Below are positions 17,189 to 25,903 of a stretch of DNA of 64,000 bases, one piece after another; within the stretch, counting starts at the first letter, position 1; the number at the start of each line of letters is the position of its first letter. The DNA is from JAAUTS01 sp038250235. Lineage in GTDB: Bacteria > Verrucomicrobiota > Verrucomicrobiia > Methylacidiphilales > JAAUTS01. The position numbers and the translations under genes were made by a program. The stretch spans positions 1 through 64,000 of the forward strand of contig JBBSCO010000003.1 in assembly GCA_038250235.1 (NCBI GenBank), written 5' to 3'. The notes beneath the pieces are model-generated. The model saw nothing but the letters and a program-made list of their open reading frames with translations, searched no databases and was not told the DNA's origin.

Positions 17189-17231
17189 GCACCAAACCCG
17201 GACCCCAAACCTTCAACCATAAATATCCCCC

Positions 17232-17978
17232 ATGAACCTAACTGAATCCTTTGTCGACCTTTCCACCACCCGGGGCCTCATGCGGGTCCATCTTTTCATT
17301 CCACAAGGTTCTGGCCGTCATCCTGCCATCCTTTTTTATTCCGAAATTTTCCAGGTAACCGGCCCAATCCGCCGGATGGCTGCCTGGCTCTGTGGACAGG
17401 GCTATCTCGTTGCTGTCCCGGAGGTTTATCATGAATTTGAACCGGCCGGCACCGCGCTGGCCTATGACCAGGTCGGCTCCGATCGCGGCAACGAACTAAA
17501 ATATACCAAGGAACTCCCCTCTACGGACGAGGATGCGGCCGTTGCAGCCACATTTCTATCCGCACACGAACGCTGTACCGGAGCCATCGGCACCTTTGGC
17601 GTTTGCCTGGGAGGACACCTGGCTGTCCGTGCCGGATTTCACCCGCTGATCAAAGCCGTTGCCGCCTTTTACCCTACTGACATCCACAGCGGAACACTCG
17701 GTGCCGGAAAAAAAGACGACACTCTCCAACGCTTGGAAGGCATGGCCACTCCCTTTTTATTCGTCTGGGGGCGCCAGGATCCGCATGTCCCCTTGGAAGG
17801 GCGTGAGAAAATCGCCCGCCGCCTCAACGAAGTCGGAGCTGATTTCGAGTGGCATGAATTCAATGCCGCGCACGCCTTCCTGCGCGACGAAGGCCCCCGC
17901 TACAATCCGGCGTTGGCCCGGGCCAGCCTGGATCTGCTCCTGCGCTTTTTTCAAGAGAAACTTTCTACCCGTTCCTGA
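17232..17978 (+). CDS. Dienelactone hydrolase family protein
   Basis: This 248-residue cytoplasmic alpha/beta hydrolase has the Cys-Asp-His triad of the dienelactone hydrolase family. The nucleophile sits in FGVCLGG (Cys125), the acid in WGRQDPHV (Asp183), and the histidine in NAAHAFLRDEG (His214). The family hydrolyses lactones and related esters; the substrate here is unknown. The gene converges with the lipid-kinase homologue and their 3' ends overlap by 28 nt. It may be co-transcribed with the DsrE-like gene 43 nt upstream. Confidence 0.88.
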   Translation: MNLTESFVDLSTTRGLMRVHLFIPQGSGRHPAILFYSEIFQVTGPIRRMAAWLCGQGYLVAVPEVYHEFEPAGTALAYDQVGSDRGNELKYTKELPSTDEDAAVAATFLSAHERCTGAIGTFGVCLGGHLAVRAGFHPLIKAVAAFYPTDIHSGTLGAGKKDDTLQRLEGMATPFLFVWGRQDPHVPLEGREKIARRLNEVGADFEWHEFNAAHAFLRDEGPRYNPALARASLDLLLRFFQEKLSTRS

Positions 17979-18919
17979 GTCGACTTCGCTCTTGGATTGG
18001 GTTTTCTCACCTTCAGAGAGTGGGAATGTATTTTAAAGTGCAACGGAGTCCGCAGCTCCAACTTCTCTCCGTCGAGGGTGGCCGGAACATGACGGGGCCT
18101 GCGGGATTTAAGTGTGAATTCTGCCAGTTCGAAGAAAAGCATGCCTTCGTCTTCGCGCTGGCGCCCCATCAATGTCCAAAGCGCCCCCTTCAACAGGCTG
18201 AACCAACTATGATGGCGTGAAACGTAGATCCCCATCTTGCCGTCTTCCAAACTGTCACGAGCGGGAACGAGTCCAATGGACTCCGCATAAACATTGTTGC
18301 TTACGGTGAGCGACCTGGTCTTCCATTTTTGCGGCTTGCCGTCCTTGTGCTCAAGTTGCAGTGCAAGCTCTGGAAAGCGGAAGTACGATTTCACAAGGGC
18401 GGTCGCGCCGATAAGGAGTTTTCGCCACCACTGGCGTCCGTGAAACTCCTCCTGCCTGGACGCCAGTGCAGGAAAGAATCCCAGTTGGGCGGCACAGAGA
18501 AACGGATGCCCATTCACCTCCGCCACATCAATAGCCTCCACTGAAGCTTTGGCCAGACTTCTCACCGCTTCCGCCGGATCCATGGAAATTCCAAGGTCAC
18601 GAGCCAGAAGATTGAATGTTCCAAAGGGCAGAACGCCCAGTACAATCCCACTTTTTCTCAGCAAAGCGGCGGCGGTCAACACACTCCCGTCTCCACCACC
18701 CACCCAGATCTCCGGCACCTTATTTTCCACCAACTTCCAGAAGACGCCTTCCACTTCACCCGGCTGCACCAGATAAATGTCCAGACAAAGCCCCGCCGCT
18801 GCACCTTCCACCAACAACAATTCCTTTAGAGCCTCTGCACTGAGATCTTTGACCGTCCCGGAGGCCCTGTTCAGGATTACCGGAATCACGGAAGCGGAAG
18901 CGGCAGATCGGTTGGACAT
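17951..18919 (-). CDS. Diacylglycerol/lipid kinase family protein
   Basis: This 322-residue protein has the catalytic domain of the DAGK/YegS/BmrU family. It contains PVILNRASG near the N-terminus, the nucleotide-binding VGGGDGS near residue 85, and LPFGTFNLLARDLG near 105. The C-terminal half shows the usual second beta domain ending in a PATLDGEKLEL-like strand. Such enzymes phosphorylate a lipid or a sphingoid-like substrate at the inner membrane; the substrate is not predictable. Its 3' end overlaps the convergent hydrolase gene. Confidence 0.88.
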   Translation of the reverse strand: MSNRSAASASVIPVILNRASGTVKDLSAEALKELLLVEGAAAGLCLDIYLVQPGEVEGVFWKLVENKVPEIWVGGGDGSVLTAAALLRKSGIVLGVLPFGTFNLLARDLGISMDPAEAVRSLAKASVEAIDVAEVNGHPFLCAAQLGFFPALASRQEEFHGRQWWRKLLIGATALVKSYFRFPELALQLEHKDGKPQKWKTRSLTVSNNVYAESIGLVPARDSLEDGKMGIYVSRHHSWFSLLKGALWTLMGRQREDEGMLFFELAEFTLKSRRPRHVPATLDGEKLELRTPLHFKIHSHSLKVRKPNPRAKSTQERVESFS

Positions 18920-19143
18920 TTCTTAAACATACATAACTTTGGATTGCCGCAAACTGAACATTGCGGGAGCATTTCCCGGTTGTTTTAAAAAAAGGGTGCC
19001 GAATGGCAAGGATGGCTTGCACGATTTTCCAAAATTAAAACAGACAATTTGCAGGCTTTAAGCCCAATCTTCACTTCTTCTTTATACGTGTAAAAATTTG
19101 TAATTATCTGAAGGCCAGTGATTTATATGTATAAAATCACGAT

Positions 19144-19160
19144 TTGGCACGCCTATTGCA
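19144..19160 (+). promoter_or_regulatory. Sigma-54 (-24/-12) promoter, near-consensus
   Basis: TTGGCACGCCTATTGCA has the GG (19146-19147) and GC (19158-19159) dinucleotides exactly 10 nt apart, and it matches the TGGCAC-N5-TTGC consensus at every core position. Transcription should begin near 19171. It points toward the small ORF at 19172 and the WxxGxW-protein gene at 19432. The sigma-54 gene itself begins at 63846. The required activator site was not identified. Confidence 0.75.
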
Positions 19161-19171
19161 TTAGAAAGGTT

Positions 19172-19255
19172 ATGACAAAACAACTCGACAATATTATAAC
19201 CTGCGTGGTGATTCTGGGATTTGGGCTTCTGATCAATATCGTCATGAGCACTTAG
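19172..19255 (+). CDS. Possible 27-residue membrane peptide, leaderless
   Basis: ATG at 19172 opens a short frame reading MTKQLDNIITCVVILGFGLL followed by INIVMST and a stop. It is a single hydrophobic helix with a short polar head, as in bacterial small membrane proteins. The predicted sigma-54 start site (about 19171) would leave essentially no leader, so translation would have to be leaderless. Alternatively this is only the 5' part of a long untranslated leader for the gene at 19432. Its length is too short for statistical support. The rest of 18920-19431 shows no other convincing gene. Confidence 0.35.
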   Translation: MTKQLDNIITCVVILGFGLLINIVMST

Positions 19256-19431
19256 TGACACCGACAGTAGGGTGCGTTGACAAGCCACGCTTACAAACCG
19301 TGGATTAAGGTCGATGTAGTCCCGGCAATTCTCGGTGTGCTTAAAGAGGACCACCTCTTTTGTTCCACCACCCAAAAAAAGCTCAGCACCAAAACGCTGA
19401 ATGAATGTCGTGGAGTCGGCGTCTTACATAG

Positions 19432-22035
19432 GTGAACGCTACACATTTATCTCCCCCCATCTCCTATCCCAAATATCCCGTCTTTTTCTTGGGAACCATC
19501 ATTTTAATAGTTTCCAGCTTCTGCGGCCTATCTTCCCTTAAGGGACAAAATACTCCTCCTTGGCCGGAAGAAGAGGCAGAAGCCCTCACCCGCGGTCCCG
19601 TGCATGAAGCCTTTGCCTCTACCATCAGCTACAACCCGGAGGCAGGTCCTCTCATCAACAAAGAGCCACCTGCCCCGATCGAAGAGCAGCCTCCAGAACT
19701 AAAGCCCGAAGGAACAAACATCATCTGGCTTTCCGGCTACTGGGCTTGGGATGACGAACGCAATACCTACCTCTGGATCAGCGGAGTATGGCGCGATATT
19801 CCTCCGGGTCGTCAATGGATTCCCGGTTACTGGAATAGTACCGACTCCGGATTCCAGTGGATTTCAGGCTATTGGGCAACTTTGAGCAGCACCCAACCAA
19901 GGTATTTGTCCCAGCCTCCGTCAAGCCTTGAAAACGGACCGAATATCGCGATCCCCTCAGTTGAGTATGTCTGGGTTCCGGGCGTCTGGATCTGGCAGGG
20001 TCGCTATGTTTGGAGACCTGGCTACTGGGTTCGGGGGCGTCCCGATCTTTCCTGGACTCCGGACACTTATGTTTATACCCCCCATGGATACATCTACGTG
20101 GACGGCTACTGGGATTACCCTGTGGTCCGCCGGGGTGTTCTCTTCGCCCCCGTCTATTGGCACAAACCTGTTTACGCCCGCAGGAGCTACTATTATCGCC
20201 CATCGATTGTTATCAATCTTTCCATTTTTTCAGACTGTCTTTTTGTCCGACCCCGTTACCGCCACTACTATTTCGGCGATTATTATGGTCCCGCCTACCG
20301 CCAAAGCGGATTCTACACATCAATCTCTTTTGGTTCCAACCGCCGGGGATACGACCCCATTCACAGGCATCAGCGCTGGGAGAACCGTCATGACCGGAAT
20401 TGGGAAATCAGCGCCCGCAGAACTTACGAAACTAGACGCGGCGACCAATCCGCACGTCCGCCCCGCAGCTTCGCCGAGCAACAAACCAGGAAGACGCAAC
20501 GCAACGAGTCCCAGACAGCTTCGCCTGACATTGCCACACCGCTCGTAGAAGCCTCACACAACAATCCCGGACAAAAGGAGTTCCGCAAAGTTTCGGCATC
20601 CGAAAACGAAAAACAGATGCAGGAAGTGCGGCAGGCCCGCCTCGATTCAGTGGATCGCCAAAAAAAGGAATCCAAAATACGTCCGGAAAAGTCATTGGCG
20701 GAGAAACAGCAGGAAGATCTACCGCTTGCCCCCTCACGGGAAAAAAACACAAATACTTCCGAACGCTCAGTCGGCGAAAACGCGGAGCGAACCGGCTCCG
20801 ATCAACAGACGCTCCTTGGGCAGGATCAGATCCCCCTGGTGGAAGACAATGAGAGACAGCGCAAAACGCCAAAAGTAAAAAATACCGAAACCCGGAAAGC
20901 TTTTACTGAAGAAAACAGGCCGGGGGCACAGGATGACAGTATTTCTAAAAATCCCGAAAAAGAGCGCCGTTCCGAAAATGTGGATCCCAAACCTGATCCT
21001 TCACAGGTGGCAAAAAACCAAGCAGAACAGCCAACCGTTCCAAGCGAAAAGGAGGAAAATCCTACCGTCCGCCAAACATCTGAAACCAACAACGGAAATG
21101 AAGCGCGCCGTTCTGAAGAAAGACTTCAAAGACAAGCTCAAAAGCAACAACAACGCCGGACTGAACAACAGGCTCAAGAGCAGGCCGAACAACCACAACC
21201 AATCCAAACTGAACAGCAGGCTCAAAAGCAGGATCAGCAAGAGCAACAACCAGAAACTTCAAAACAGACTCAAAAGCAAGCTGAACAACCACAACAAAGT
21301 CAAAGTGAGCAACAGGCAGAGAAGCAAGCCAAACAAGAGCAACCTCAAGCTGAAAACCAGGCTCAAGAACAAACCGAACAACAGCAAGAACGCCAAGCTG
21401 AGCAGCAGGCTCAAAAACAAGCACAACAAGAACAACGCCAGGCTGAAAAACAGGCTCAAAAGCAAGCCGAACAACAGCAAGAACGCCAAGCTGAGCAACA
21501 GGCTCAAAAGCAAGCACAACAAGAACAACGCCAGGCTGAGCAACAAGCCCAAAAGCAGGCCGAACAACAACAACAGCGCCAAGCTGAGCAACAGGCCCAA
21601 AAGCAGATCGAGCAAGAACAACGCCAAGCTGAAAAACAGGCTCAAAAGCAGGCTGAACAACAGCAAGAACGCCAAACTGAGCAACAGGCTCAAAAGCAAG
21701 CACAACAAGAACAACGCCAAGCTGAACAACAAGCCCAAAGACAGGCCGAACAACAACAACAGCGCCAAGCAGAACAGCAGGCTCAAAAGCAGGCCGAACA
21801 ACAGCAACGCCAAGCAGAACAGCAGGCTCAAAGACAGGCCGAGCAAGAGCAACGCCAAGCTGAACAACAAGCCCAAAGACAGGCCGAACAACAGCAACGC
21901 CAAGCTGAACAACAAGCCCAAAGACAGGCCGAACAACAGCAACAACGCCAAGCAGAACAGCAGGCTCAAAGACAGGCCGAGCAAGAGCAACGCAACTCCG
22001 AACGAGAAGAGCGAAAAAAACCTCAGAAGGATTGA
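19432..22035 (+). CDS. WxxGxW-repeat envelope protein with long Gln/Ala-rich tail
   Basis: This 867-residue protein has an N-terminal signal or anchor segment (residues about 17-38). A domain of at least six WxxGxW units follows (WLSGYW, WISGVW, WIPGYW, WISGYW, WVPGVW, WRPGYW, then YVDGYW), a repeat known from exported proteins. Residues about 225-300 are rich in Tyr and Arg. From about residue 560 to the end lies a charged Gln/Ala/Glu coiled-coil tail built on the unit QAEQQAQKQAEQQQR, at least 15 copies. The GTG start is preceded directly by an in-frame stop, so no longer start exists. The tail could span the periplasm or bind peptidoglycan; this is inference. It is the first long gene after the sigma-54 promoter. 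Confidence 0.8.
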   Translation: MNATHLSPPISYPKYPVFFLGTIILIVSSFCGLSSLKGQNTPPWPEEEAEALTRGPVHEAFASTISYNPEAGPLINKEPPAPIEEQPPELKPEGTNIIWLSGYWAWDDERNTYLWISGVWRDIPPGRQWIPGYWNSTDSGFQWISGYWATLSSTQPRYLSQPPSSLENGPNIAIPSVEYVWVPGVWIWQGRYVWRPGYWVRGRPDLSWTPDTYVYTPHGYIYVDGYWDYPVVRRGVLFAPVYWHKPVYARRSYYYRPSIVINLSIFSDCLFVRPRYRHYYFGDYYGPAYRQSGFYTSISFGSNRRGYDPIHRHQRWENRHDRNWEISARRTYETRRGDQSARPPRSFAEQQTRKTQRNESQTASPDIATPLVEASHNNPGQKEFRKVSASENEKQMQEVRQARLDSVDRQKKESKIRPEKSLAEKQQEDLPLAPSREKNTNTSERSVGENAERTGSDQQTLLGQDQIPLVEDNERQRKTPKVKNTETRKAFTEENRPGAQDDSISKNPEKERRSENVDPKPDPSQVAKNQAEQPTVPSEKEENPTVRQTSETNNGNEARRSEERLQRQAQKQQQRRTEQQAQEQAEQPQPIQTEQQAQKQDQQEQQPETSKQTQKQAEQPQQSQSEQQAEKQAKQEQPQAENQAQEQTEQQQERQAEQQAQKQAQQEQRQAEKQAQKQAEQQQERQAEQQAQKQAQQEQRQAEQQAQKQAEQQQQRQAEQQAQKQIEQEQRQAEKQAQKQAEQQQERQTEQQAQKQAQQEQRQAEQQAQRQAEQQQQRQAEQQAQKQAEQQQRQAEQQAQRQAEQEQRQAEQQAQRQAEQQQRQAEQQAQRQAEQQQQRQAEQQAQRQAEQEQRNSEREERKKPQKD

Positions 22036-22194
22036 GACACTTTATTCAAAATCGTCATGCAACTTGCCAAAGCCTGATAGATTCTTTTGCAACTTGCAGC
22101 AAAGCTCCATAATCCCTTTGACCAATGGAAAAAATTTTCCTCTGTAAAGCTGCGGCATCACGAAACTGGCACATCCTATGCGTTGAAGAGGAAC

Positions 22195-22380
22195 GTGATC
22201 TCTTCTTCCCAAAAAAAAGGAAGGCCTGTGCCCCCCGGACCCCGTCCCATCAACGTCAGATTAACCTGTGCTTGGTGTGGAAAATCGCTTCAGCCCAGGG
22301 TTATTCCAGCAGATAATGACATCGTCAGCCATGGTATCTGCCTCAAATGCAGAAGAATCCATTTTTCAATTCCCGCCTGA
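22195..22380 (+). CDS. Small zinc-ribbon-like protein
   Basis: This frame encodes about 61 residues from the GTG at 22195, with AAGAGGA just upstream. The same frame can be read from a TTG at 22087 (97 residues). The C-terminal half has LTCAWCGKSL and SHGICLKCRR, two CxxC pairs spaced like the short zinc-binding tails found in many bacterial regulators. Function is unknown. It converges with the MYG1-family gene. Confidence 0.5.
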   Translation: MISSSQKKGRPVPPGPRPINVRLTCAWCGKSLQPRVIPADNDIVSHGICLKCRRIHFSIPA

Positions 22381-22416
22381 CGACGATACGTTTTTCCGTT
22401 GAAACGTGGTCGCACC

Positions 22417-22441
22417 AGGGCCTGTTAGCGGATAAAATGGG
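22417..22441. repeat. Solo end of the 48.8-kb inverted-repeat element
   Basis: AGGGCCTGTTAGCGGATAAA and the following ATGGG match the right-hand end of the element at 48791-49098 (read on the minus strand) over 25 nt with two differences. No partner end is present nearby, so this is a remnant or solo end. It lies between two convergent genes. Confidence 0.5.
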
Positions 22442-22471
22442 CTGGAGCCGGGGCAGTCAAGCGGCGAAGGA

Positions 22472-23341
22472 TCAAAGCACCAAACTTTTTACCAAAAGAT
22501 CCTTGAGCAGTCCCGCATCAGTGGCCGAAGTCTTGGCCACAAAACCACGTGCATGGGCGAAGTGAACTGTTTCATTTCCGGCAATCTTGGTGAAGTCCAG
22601 ACGGGCATTGTCGCGGAAGCGGGACAATCCATAACCCGCGCCCCGACGGTCCGGGTAGATCAAACCCACCACCGCCTCCGTCAAACCCCTGCTTTCAATA
22701 AACTGGTCCAATCCGCTGGAAGGTTCCTCCGGCATGGGCTCCGTGCGGGGAAGAAACAAAAACAACGCTGGGCTCCCGCCTCTTTCCAGAGTCCAGAATT
22801 CCGCATGTTGCCCGATAAAATTCAGACGTGCCCTTAAAGATTTCACGTATTCGAGCAGGTCCGCGCCTATCATGTGCATGATCTCCCAAAGCGGTTCGCC
22901 CGGTGACAACACCTGTACCAGGGAAAAGCGCCGCAACAAGGTCACATCTATCGGGGAGTTCAGCTTGTTTAACAGATCCCGCTCCACCCCCAACCATTTC
23001 GCCGTACTGTTGGGTCCCCGGCAATCAAACCACTCCGCCGGTTCCAGCCATTCACAAAATTCCCTCGCATCTTCGTAAAGCCCGAGATGCTGCAGAACCA
23101 GCGAAAGCGAGCAGGTCGGGGGATGTTCTTTCGGAAACTGGTGGTGATCAAAGTTTTTCAGGGAGGAATCATGCTGATGTCCGACGTCCAGAACACAGAT
23201 GTCCGGATTCGCCAAATCCTCCAGAGTAGGCTCCCTCCGTTCAATCCTAACCGAGTGCTGGGCCAAAAGAACACAGCAGGCCAGGAACTCGTCCTTATGG
23301 GAACTGCCGGGGTGGGTTAAAAGGTAGTCAATGTCGGACAT
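22472..23341 (-). CDS. MYG1-family (UPF0160-like) metal-dependent hydrolase
   Basis: This 289-residue protein matches the MYG1 family: THPGSSHKDEFLACCVL at the N-terminus, CVLDVGHQHDSSLKNFDHHQ near residue 50, and a C-terminal RFRDNARLDFTKI segment. The family is related to DHH phosphoesterases, and eukaryotic MYG1 has been described as an exonuclease; the bacterial role is unclear. The His and Asp residues expected for metal binding are present. I chose the ATG at 23341 (MSDIDYLLTHPG), which fits the family start. Its start codon overlaps that of the divergent glycosyltransferase gene. Confidence 0.8.
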   Translation of the reverse strand: MSDIDYLLTHPGSSHKDEFLACCVLLAQHSVRIERREPTLEDLANPDICVLDVGHQHDSSLKNFDHHQFPKEHPPTCSLSLVLQHLGLYEDAREFCEWLEPAEWFDCRGPNSTAKWLGVERDLLNKLNSPIDVTLLRRFSLVQVLSPGEPLWEIMHMIGADLLEYVKSLRARLNFIGQHAEFWTLERGGSPALFLFLPRTEPMPEEPSSGLDQFIESRGLTEAVVGLIYPDRRGAGYGLSRFRDNARLDFTKIAGNETVHFAHARGFVAKTSATDAGLLKDLLVKSLVL

Positions 23342-24521
23342 TGCCAAAAACGTAACGGGTTTGCCCAAAGTTCCAAGCTTTGTCGTTGGCACGGGACCGT
23401 CCGGATTTTGCATTGGCCCGTTTCCCTTCTTCCGGCACCATTCATCCTTGACGACTCCGCCCGACAACTGCCTACCGCCCCCGCAGATCTGCGAAAAACT
23501 GGAAAACATAGTCGCCCGTTTCGGCGGCACCTTGAGAAATCTTCCGGATATAGCGGGTCAGACCTATTTCTTGCCTTCCCGGGCCCCTAGTGAGTTTCGC
23601 CGTTTCTTCCAGGATTCCTGCCAAACAAGTCCTCACAACAATTTTATCGTCCGGCTTCCAGGCGGACGTGTCTTTGGATCAGGTTGCATTCTTTCCCCGG
23701 ACGGAAAAAGTATCGCACGGGATGTGTCGATCGACTTCGGAAAAACTTTCCATGAACATTGGCTGCTCGGTTATCCCAAAATGCGACCCGCGAAAGTTTT
23801 GTCAGGGATCACCGCTGTCATCGCCACCACGCTGGGCTCGGGATACAGTCATTGGCTGCTGGAAGAATTACCCCGGCTCCTTGCACTGAAGGACATCAGC
23901 TTTGACCGCCTGATTGCCCACAGTCGGAATGAGTATAATCAAACAGCCCTCAAGTTGGGCGGATATGCTGGAGAAGTGTTGGAGCCTCTGCGGTTCTCCC
24001 ACCACGTTTGCGAAACCCTGCTGGTGCCCGGCCTGAGCGGAGAAGTCGGGAACCCCTCATTTGTCTCAGTCCAGGCCATCCACGACTTTACTGCACCGCT
24101 ACATGAAAAAAATCCCCCTTCTGCTGAAAAAATTTATATCAGCCGCTCCAAAGCCAGGCGGCGCCGGATCACCTTAGAATCGGCTTTGATTGAAGCGCTC
24201 GAAAAAAAAGGATTCGGGATCGTTCATCCCGAAACCATGAACTGGAAAGAGCAGATCAACCTCTTCCGACACGCCAAGGTCATTGTCACCGCCCACGGTG
24301 CCGCCCTGGCCAATCTTGTCTTCTGCCGACCCGGTACAAAGGTTATCGAACTTTTCAACCGCCGTTATCTCAACGGTTGTTACTGGAAACTGGCCTCTGT
24401 CCGGAAACTTGAGTATCACCCTGTTTTCCCCCCATTGGGCGAACCTCTTTCGGGTGTCAGTGGGAATAATCGCCTGGATATTACGTATAACCTTAAGCAG
24501 GTGACGATGCTCCTTGATTAG
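23331..24521 (+). CDS. Glycosyltransferase family 61 protein
   Basis: This frame of 396 residues shows GT61 (DUF563) motifs: GKTFHEHW, SGYSHWLLEELPRLLAL near residue 180, IYISRSKARRRRI near 270, and VTAHGAALANLVFC followed by PGTKVIELF near 330. GT61 enzymes transfer sugars such as xylose or GlcNAc; in bacteria they usually serve capsule or surface polysaccharide. No other polysaccharide gene lies beside it. The ATG at 23331 overlaps the opposite start of the MYG1-family gene, so the true start may be further downstream; the conserved part begins after about residue 60. Confidence 0.82.
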   Translation: MSDIAKNVTGLPKVPSFVVGTGPSGFCIGPFPFFRHHSSLTTPPDNCLPPPQICEKLENIVARFGGTLRNLPDIAGQTYFLPSRAPSEFRRFFQDSCQTSPHNNFIVRLPGGRVFGSGCILSPDGKSIARDVSIDFGKTFHEHWLLGYPKMRPAKVLSGITAVIATTLGSGYSHWLLEELPRLLALKDISFDRLIAHSRNEYNQTALKLGGYAGEVLEPLRFSHHVCETLLVPGLSGEVGNPSFVSVQAIHDFTAPLHEKNPPSAEKIYISRSKARRRRITLESALIEALEKKGFGIVHPETMNWKEQINLFRHAKVIVTAHGAALANLVFCRPGTKVIELFNRRYLNGCYWKLASVRKLEYHPVFPPLGEPLSGVSGNNRLDITYNLKQVTMLLD

Positions 24522-24571
24522 GCTCTGTTAAACCCCGGAATTTCCGGTTTCACCTTTTCTGTTTCCAGCCT

Positions 24572-25903
24572 ATGGTTGGCCCAATGAAGTCCCGTCTTGC
24601 ACGCTTTCTGTTTTTCATCCGCATCCAATGGCCCTTGCTCCTCGCCGGTTTCTTGGTTCTGCTCGCTTTCTATATAACATTCCAATTCGTAGAAGAAGCT
24701 CCACCCAAAGAAATCACCCTGGCATCGGGACCCAAGGGAGGTGGCTACGATTATTTTGCAGCACAATACGCAGAAGCCATGGCCAAGGAAGGCGTCAGGG
24801 TTAAGATCCTCGAAACCAAAGGTTCTCTGGAAAATCTGCAACTCCTGCAGGATCCGGAGTCCGGTGTCGATGTGGCCTTCACTCAGGGAGGCGTGGGCTG
24901 GATGTCCGGTGCCTACACTTATTCTCCTGAAGAATCCTCCATCCGTTCCATCGCCAAGATTTACGAGGAGCCGCTCTGGATTTTTACCCTTAACAAGGCG
25001 GGTTTTGCCGCCCTGCGTGACTTGAAAGGCAAACGCATCGCCGTCGGACCCAAAGGCAGCGGGGCCAACGCCCTGGGTGTTGACCTGCTGAAATGGAGCG
25101 GTGTCACAGCTGAAAATGCCCTCTTTATCGAACTCAGCCAGGACGATGCCTTGAAAGCCCTGATCGACGGCAAGGCCGATGTTGCCTTTTTTGTCGGAGG
25201 AACAGGCTCACCCTTCCTAAGGCGATGCGCTTCCAATCCGGCCCTGCAACTGCACTCCTTTGACGATGCTGATGCCTACCTTCGCCGATTTCCTTACCTC
25301 AGTGCCGTCAGGCTTCCCCGCAGTGTTCTGGATCTGGGACTGAACATCCCGCCTTCCGATGTCATCCTCCTGGCTCCTGCCGCCACCTTGGCCACGCGCA
25401 AAAACCTTCACGATGCCCTGGCATATCTTTTCCTGGATACAGCCAAAAAACTTCACGGAGGGCACAGTATCCTTTCCAACGCGGGTGCCTTTCCCTCAGC
25501 CGGAAATCTCGAATTTCCCTTACACCATGAAGCAGCCCGTTATTTCAAAAGCGGCCCGCCTCTCCTGCAACGTTTCCTGCCTTACCATATCGCAGCCTTC
25601 ATCGACCGCACCAAAATATTGATACTTCCTCTTCTGACCCTTCTGCTGCCTCTGATCAAAATCGCCTACCCTACCTACCGTTGGTCCATCCGCCGGAAAA
25701 TCTGGAAGTGGTACAAAAGCGTCGGTGCGATCGAATCCGAATACCACGGGGGACAATCCAAACAGGAAGACCTCATGAGACGGATTCAGGACCTTGAAAA
25801 AAGCGTGTCAGAAGTTCAGGTTCCTTTTGCTTATGCCTCGGAGCTCTATACCCTCCGCCATCATATTGTCATGATCCGAAAAATGGTGGTAGCGGAGGAG
25901 TAA
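24572..25903 (+). CDS. TAXI-family TRAP-type solute receptor, membrane-anchored
   Basis: The protein has 443 residues. An N-terminal membrane helix (about 20-40) is followed by a TAXI-type binding domain: ITLASGPKGGGYDYFA, VDVAFTQGGVG, DLKGKRIAVGPKGSG and ADVAFFVGG. TAXI receptors feed TRAP transporters in the periplasm. This one also has a second hydrophobic segment (about 345-365, LILPLLTLLLPLIKIAYP) and a C-terminal helical tail likely to form a coiled coil. No TRAP permease gene lies nearby. It may therefore be an orphan receptor or a sensor. ATG 24584 (MKSRLARF) is an equally likely start. Confidence 0.85.
   Translation: MVGPMKSRLARFLFFIRIQWPLLLAGFLVLLAFYITFQFVEEAPPKEITLASGPKGGGYDYFAAQYAEAMAKEGVRVKILETKGSLENLQLLQDPESGVDVAFTQGGVGWMSGAYTYSPEESSIRSIAKIYEEPLWIFTLNKAGFAALRDLKGKRIAVGPKGSGANALGVDLLKWSGVTAENALFIELSQDDALKALIDGKADVAFFVGGTGSPFLRRCASNPALQLHSFDDADAYLRRFPYLSAVRLPRSVLDLGLNIPPSDVILLAPAATLATRKNLHDALAYLFLDTAKKLHGGHSILSNAGAFPSAGNLEFPLHHEAARYFKSGPPLLQRFLPYHIAAFIDRTKILILPLLTLLLPLIKIAYPTYRWSIRRKIWKWYKSVGAIESEYHGGQSKQEDLMRRIQDLEKSVSEVQVPFAYASELYTLRHHIVMIRKMVVAEE

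Noticed and set aside
18998..19018. A second possible -24/-12 box near 19000 (TGGCAAGGATGGCTTGC)
   Set aside because: The GG-to-GC distance is 12 nt rather than 10, which sigma-54 does not tolerate.
19082..19375. A 97-codon minus-strand frame across the sigma-54 promoter region
   Set aside because: It has no domain, its start is in unremarkable DNA, and it would overlap the well-formed sigma-54 promoter. Its NCRDYIDLNP text briefly recalled transposase tails, but nothing else did.
21259..21990. A 243-codon Leu-rich minus-strand frame
   Set aside because: It is the complement of the same repeat (GCTTG/TTGTT reads as Leu codons). It has no start signal or family.
20933..22147. A 404-codon Lys/Asn-rich frame overlapping the Gln-rich protein
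   Set aside because: It is the shifted reading of the CAA/CAG/GCC repeat tail. Its composition mirrors the repeat, it has no domain, and it runs past the real stop by chance.
24518..24535. TTAGGCTCTGTTAAAC at the end of the GT61 gene as another copy of the MITE end
   Set aside because: It shares only TTAGG and TGTTA with the element end, and the following bases do not match. The similarity is too short.
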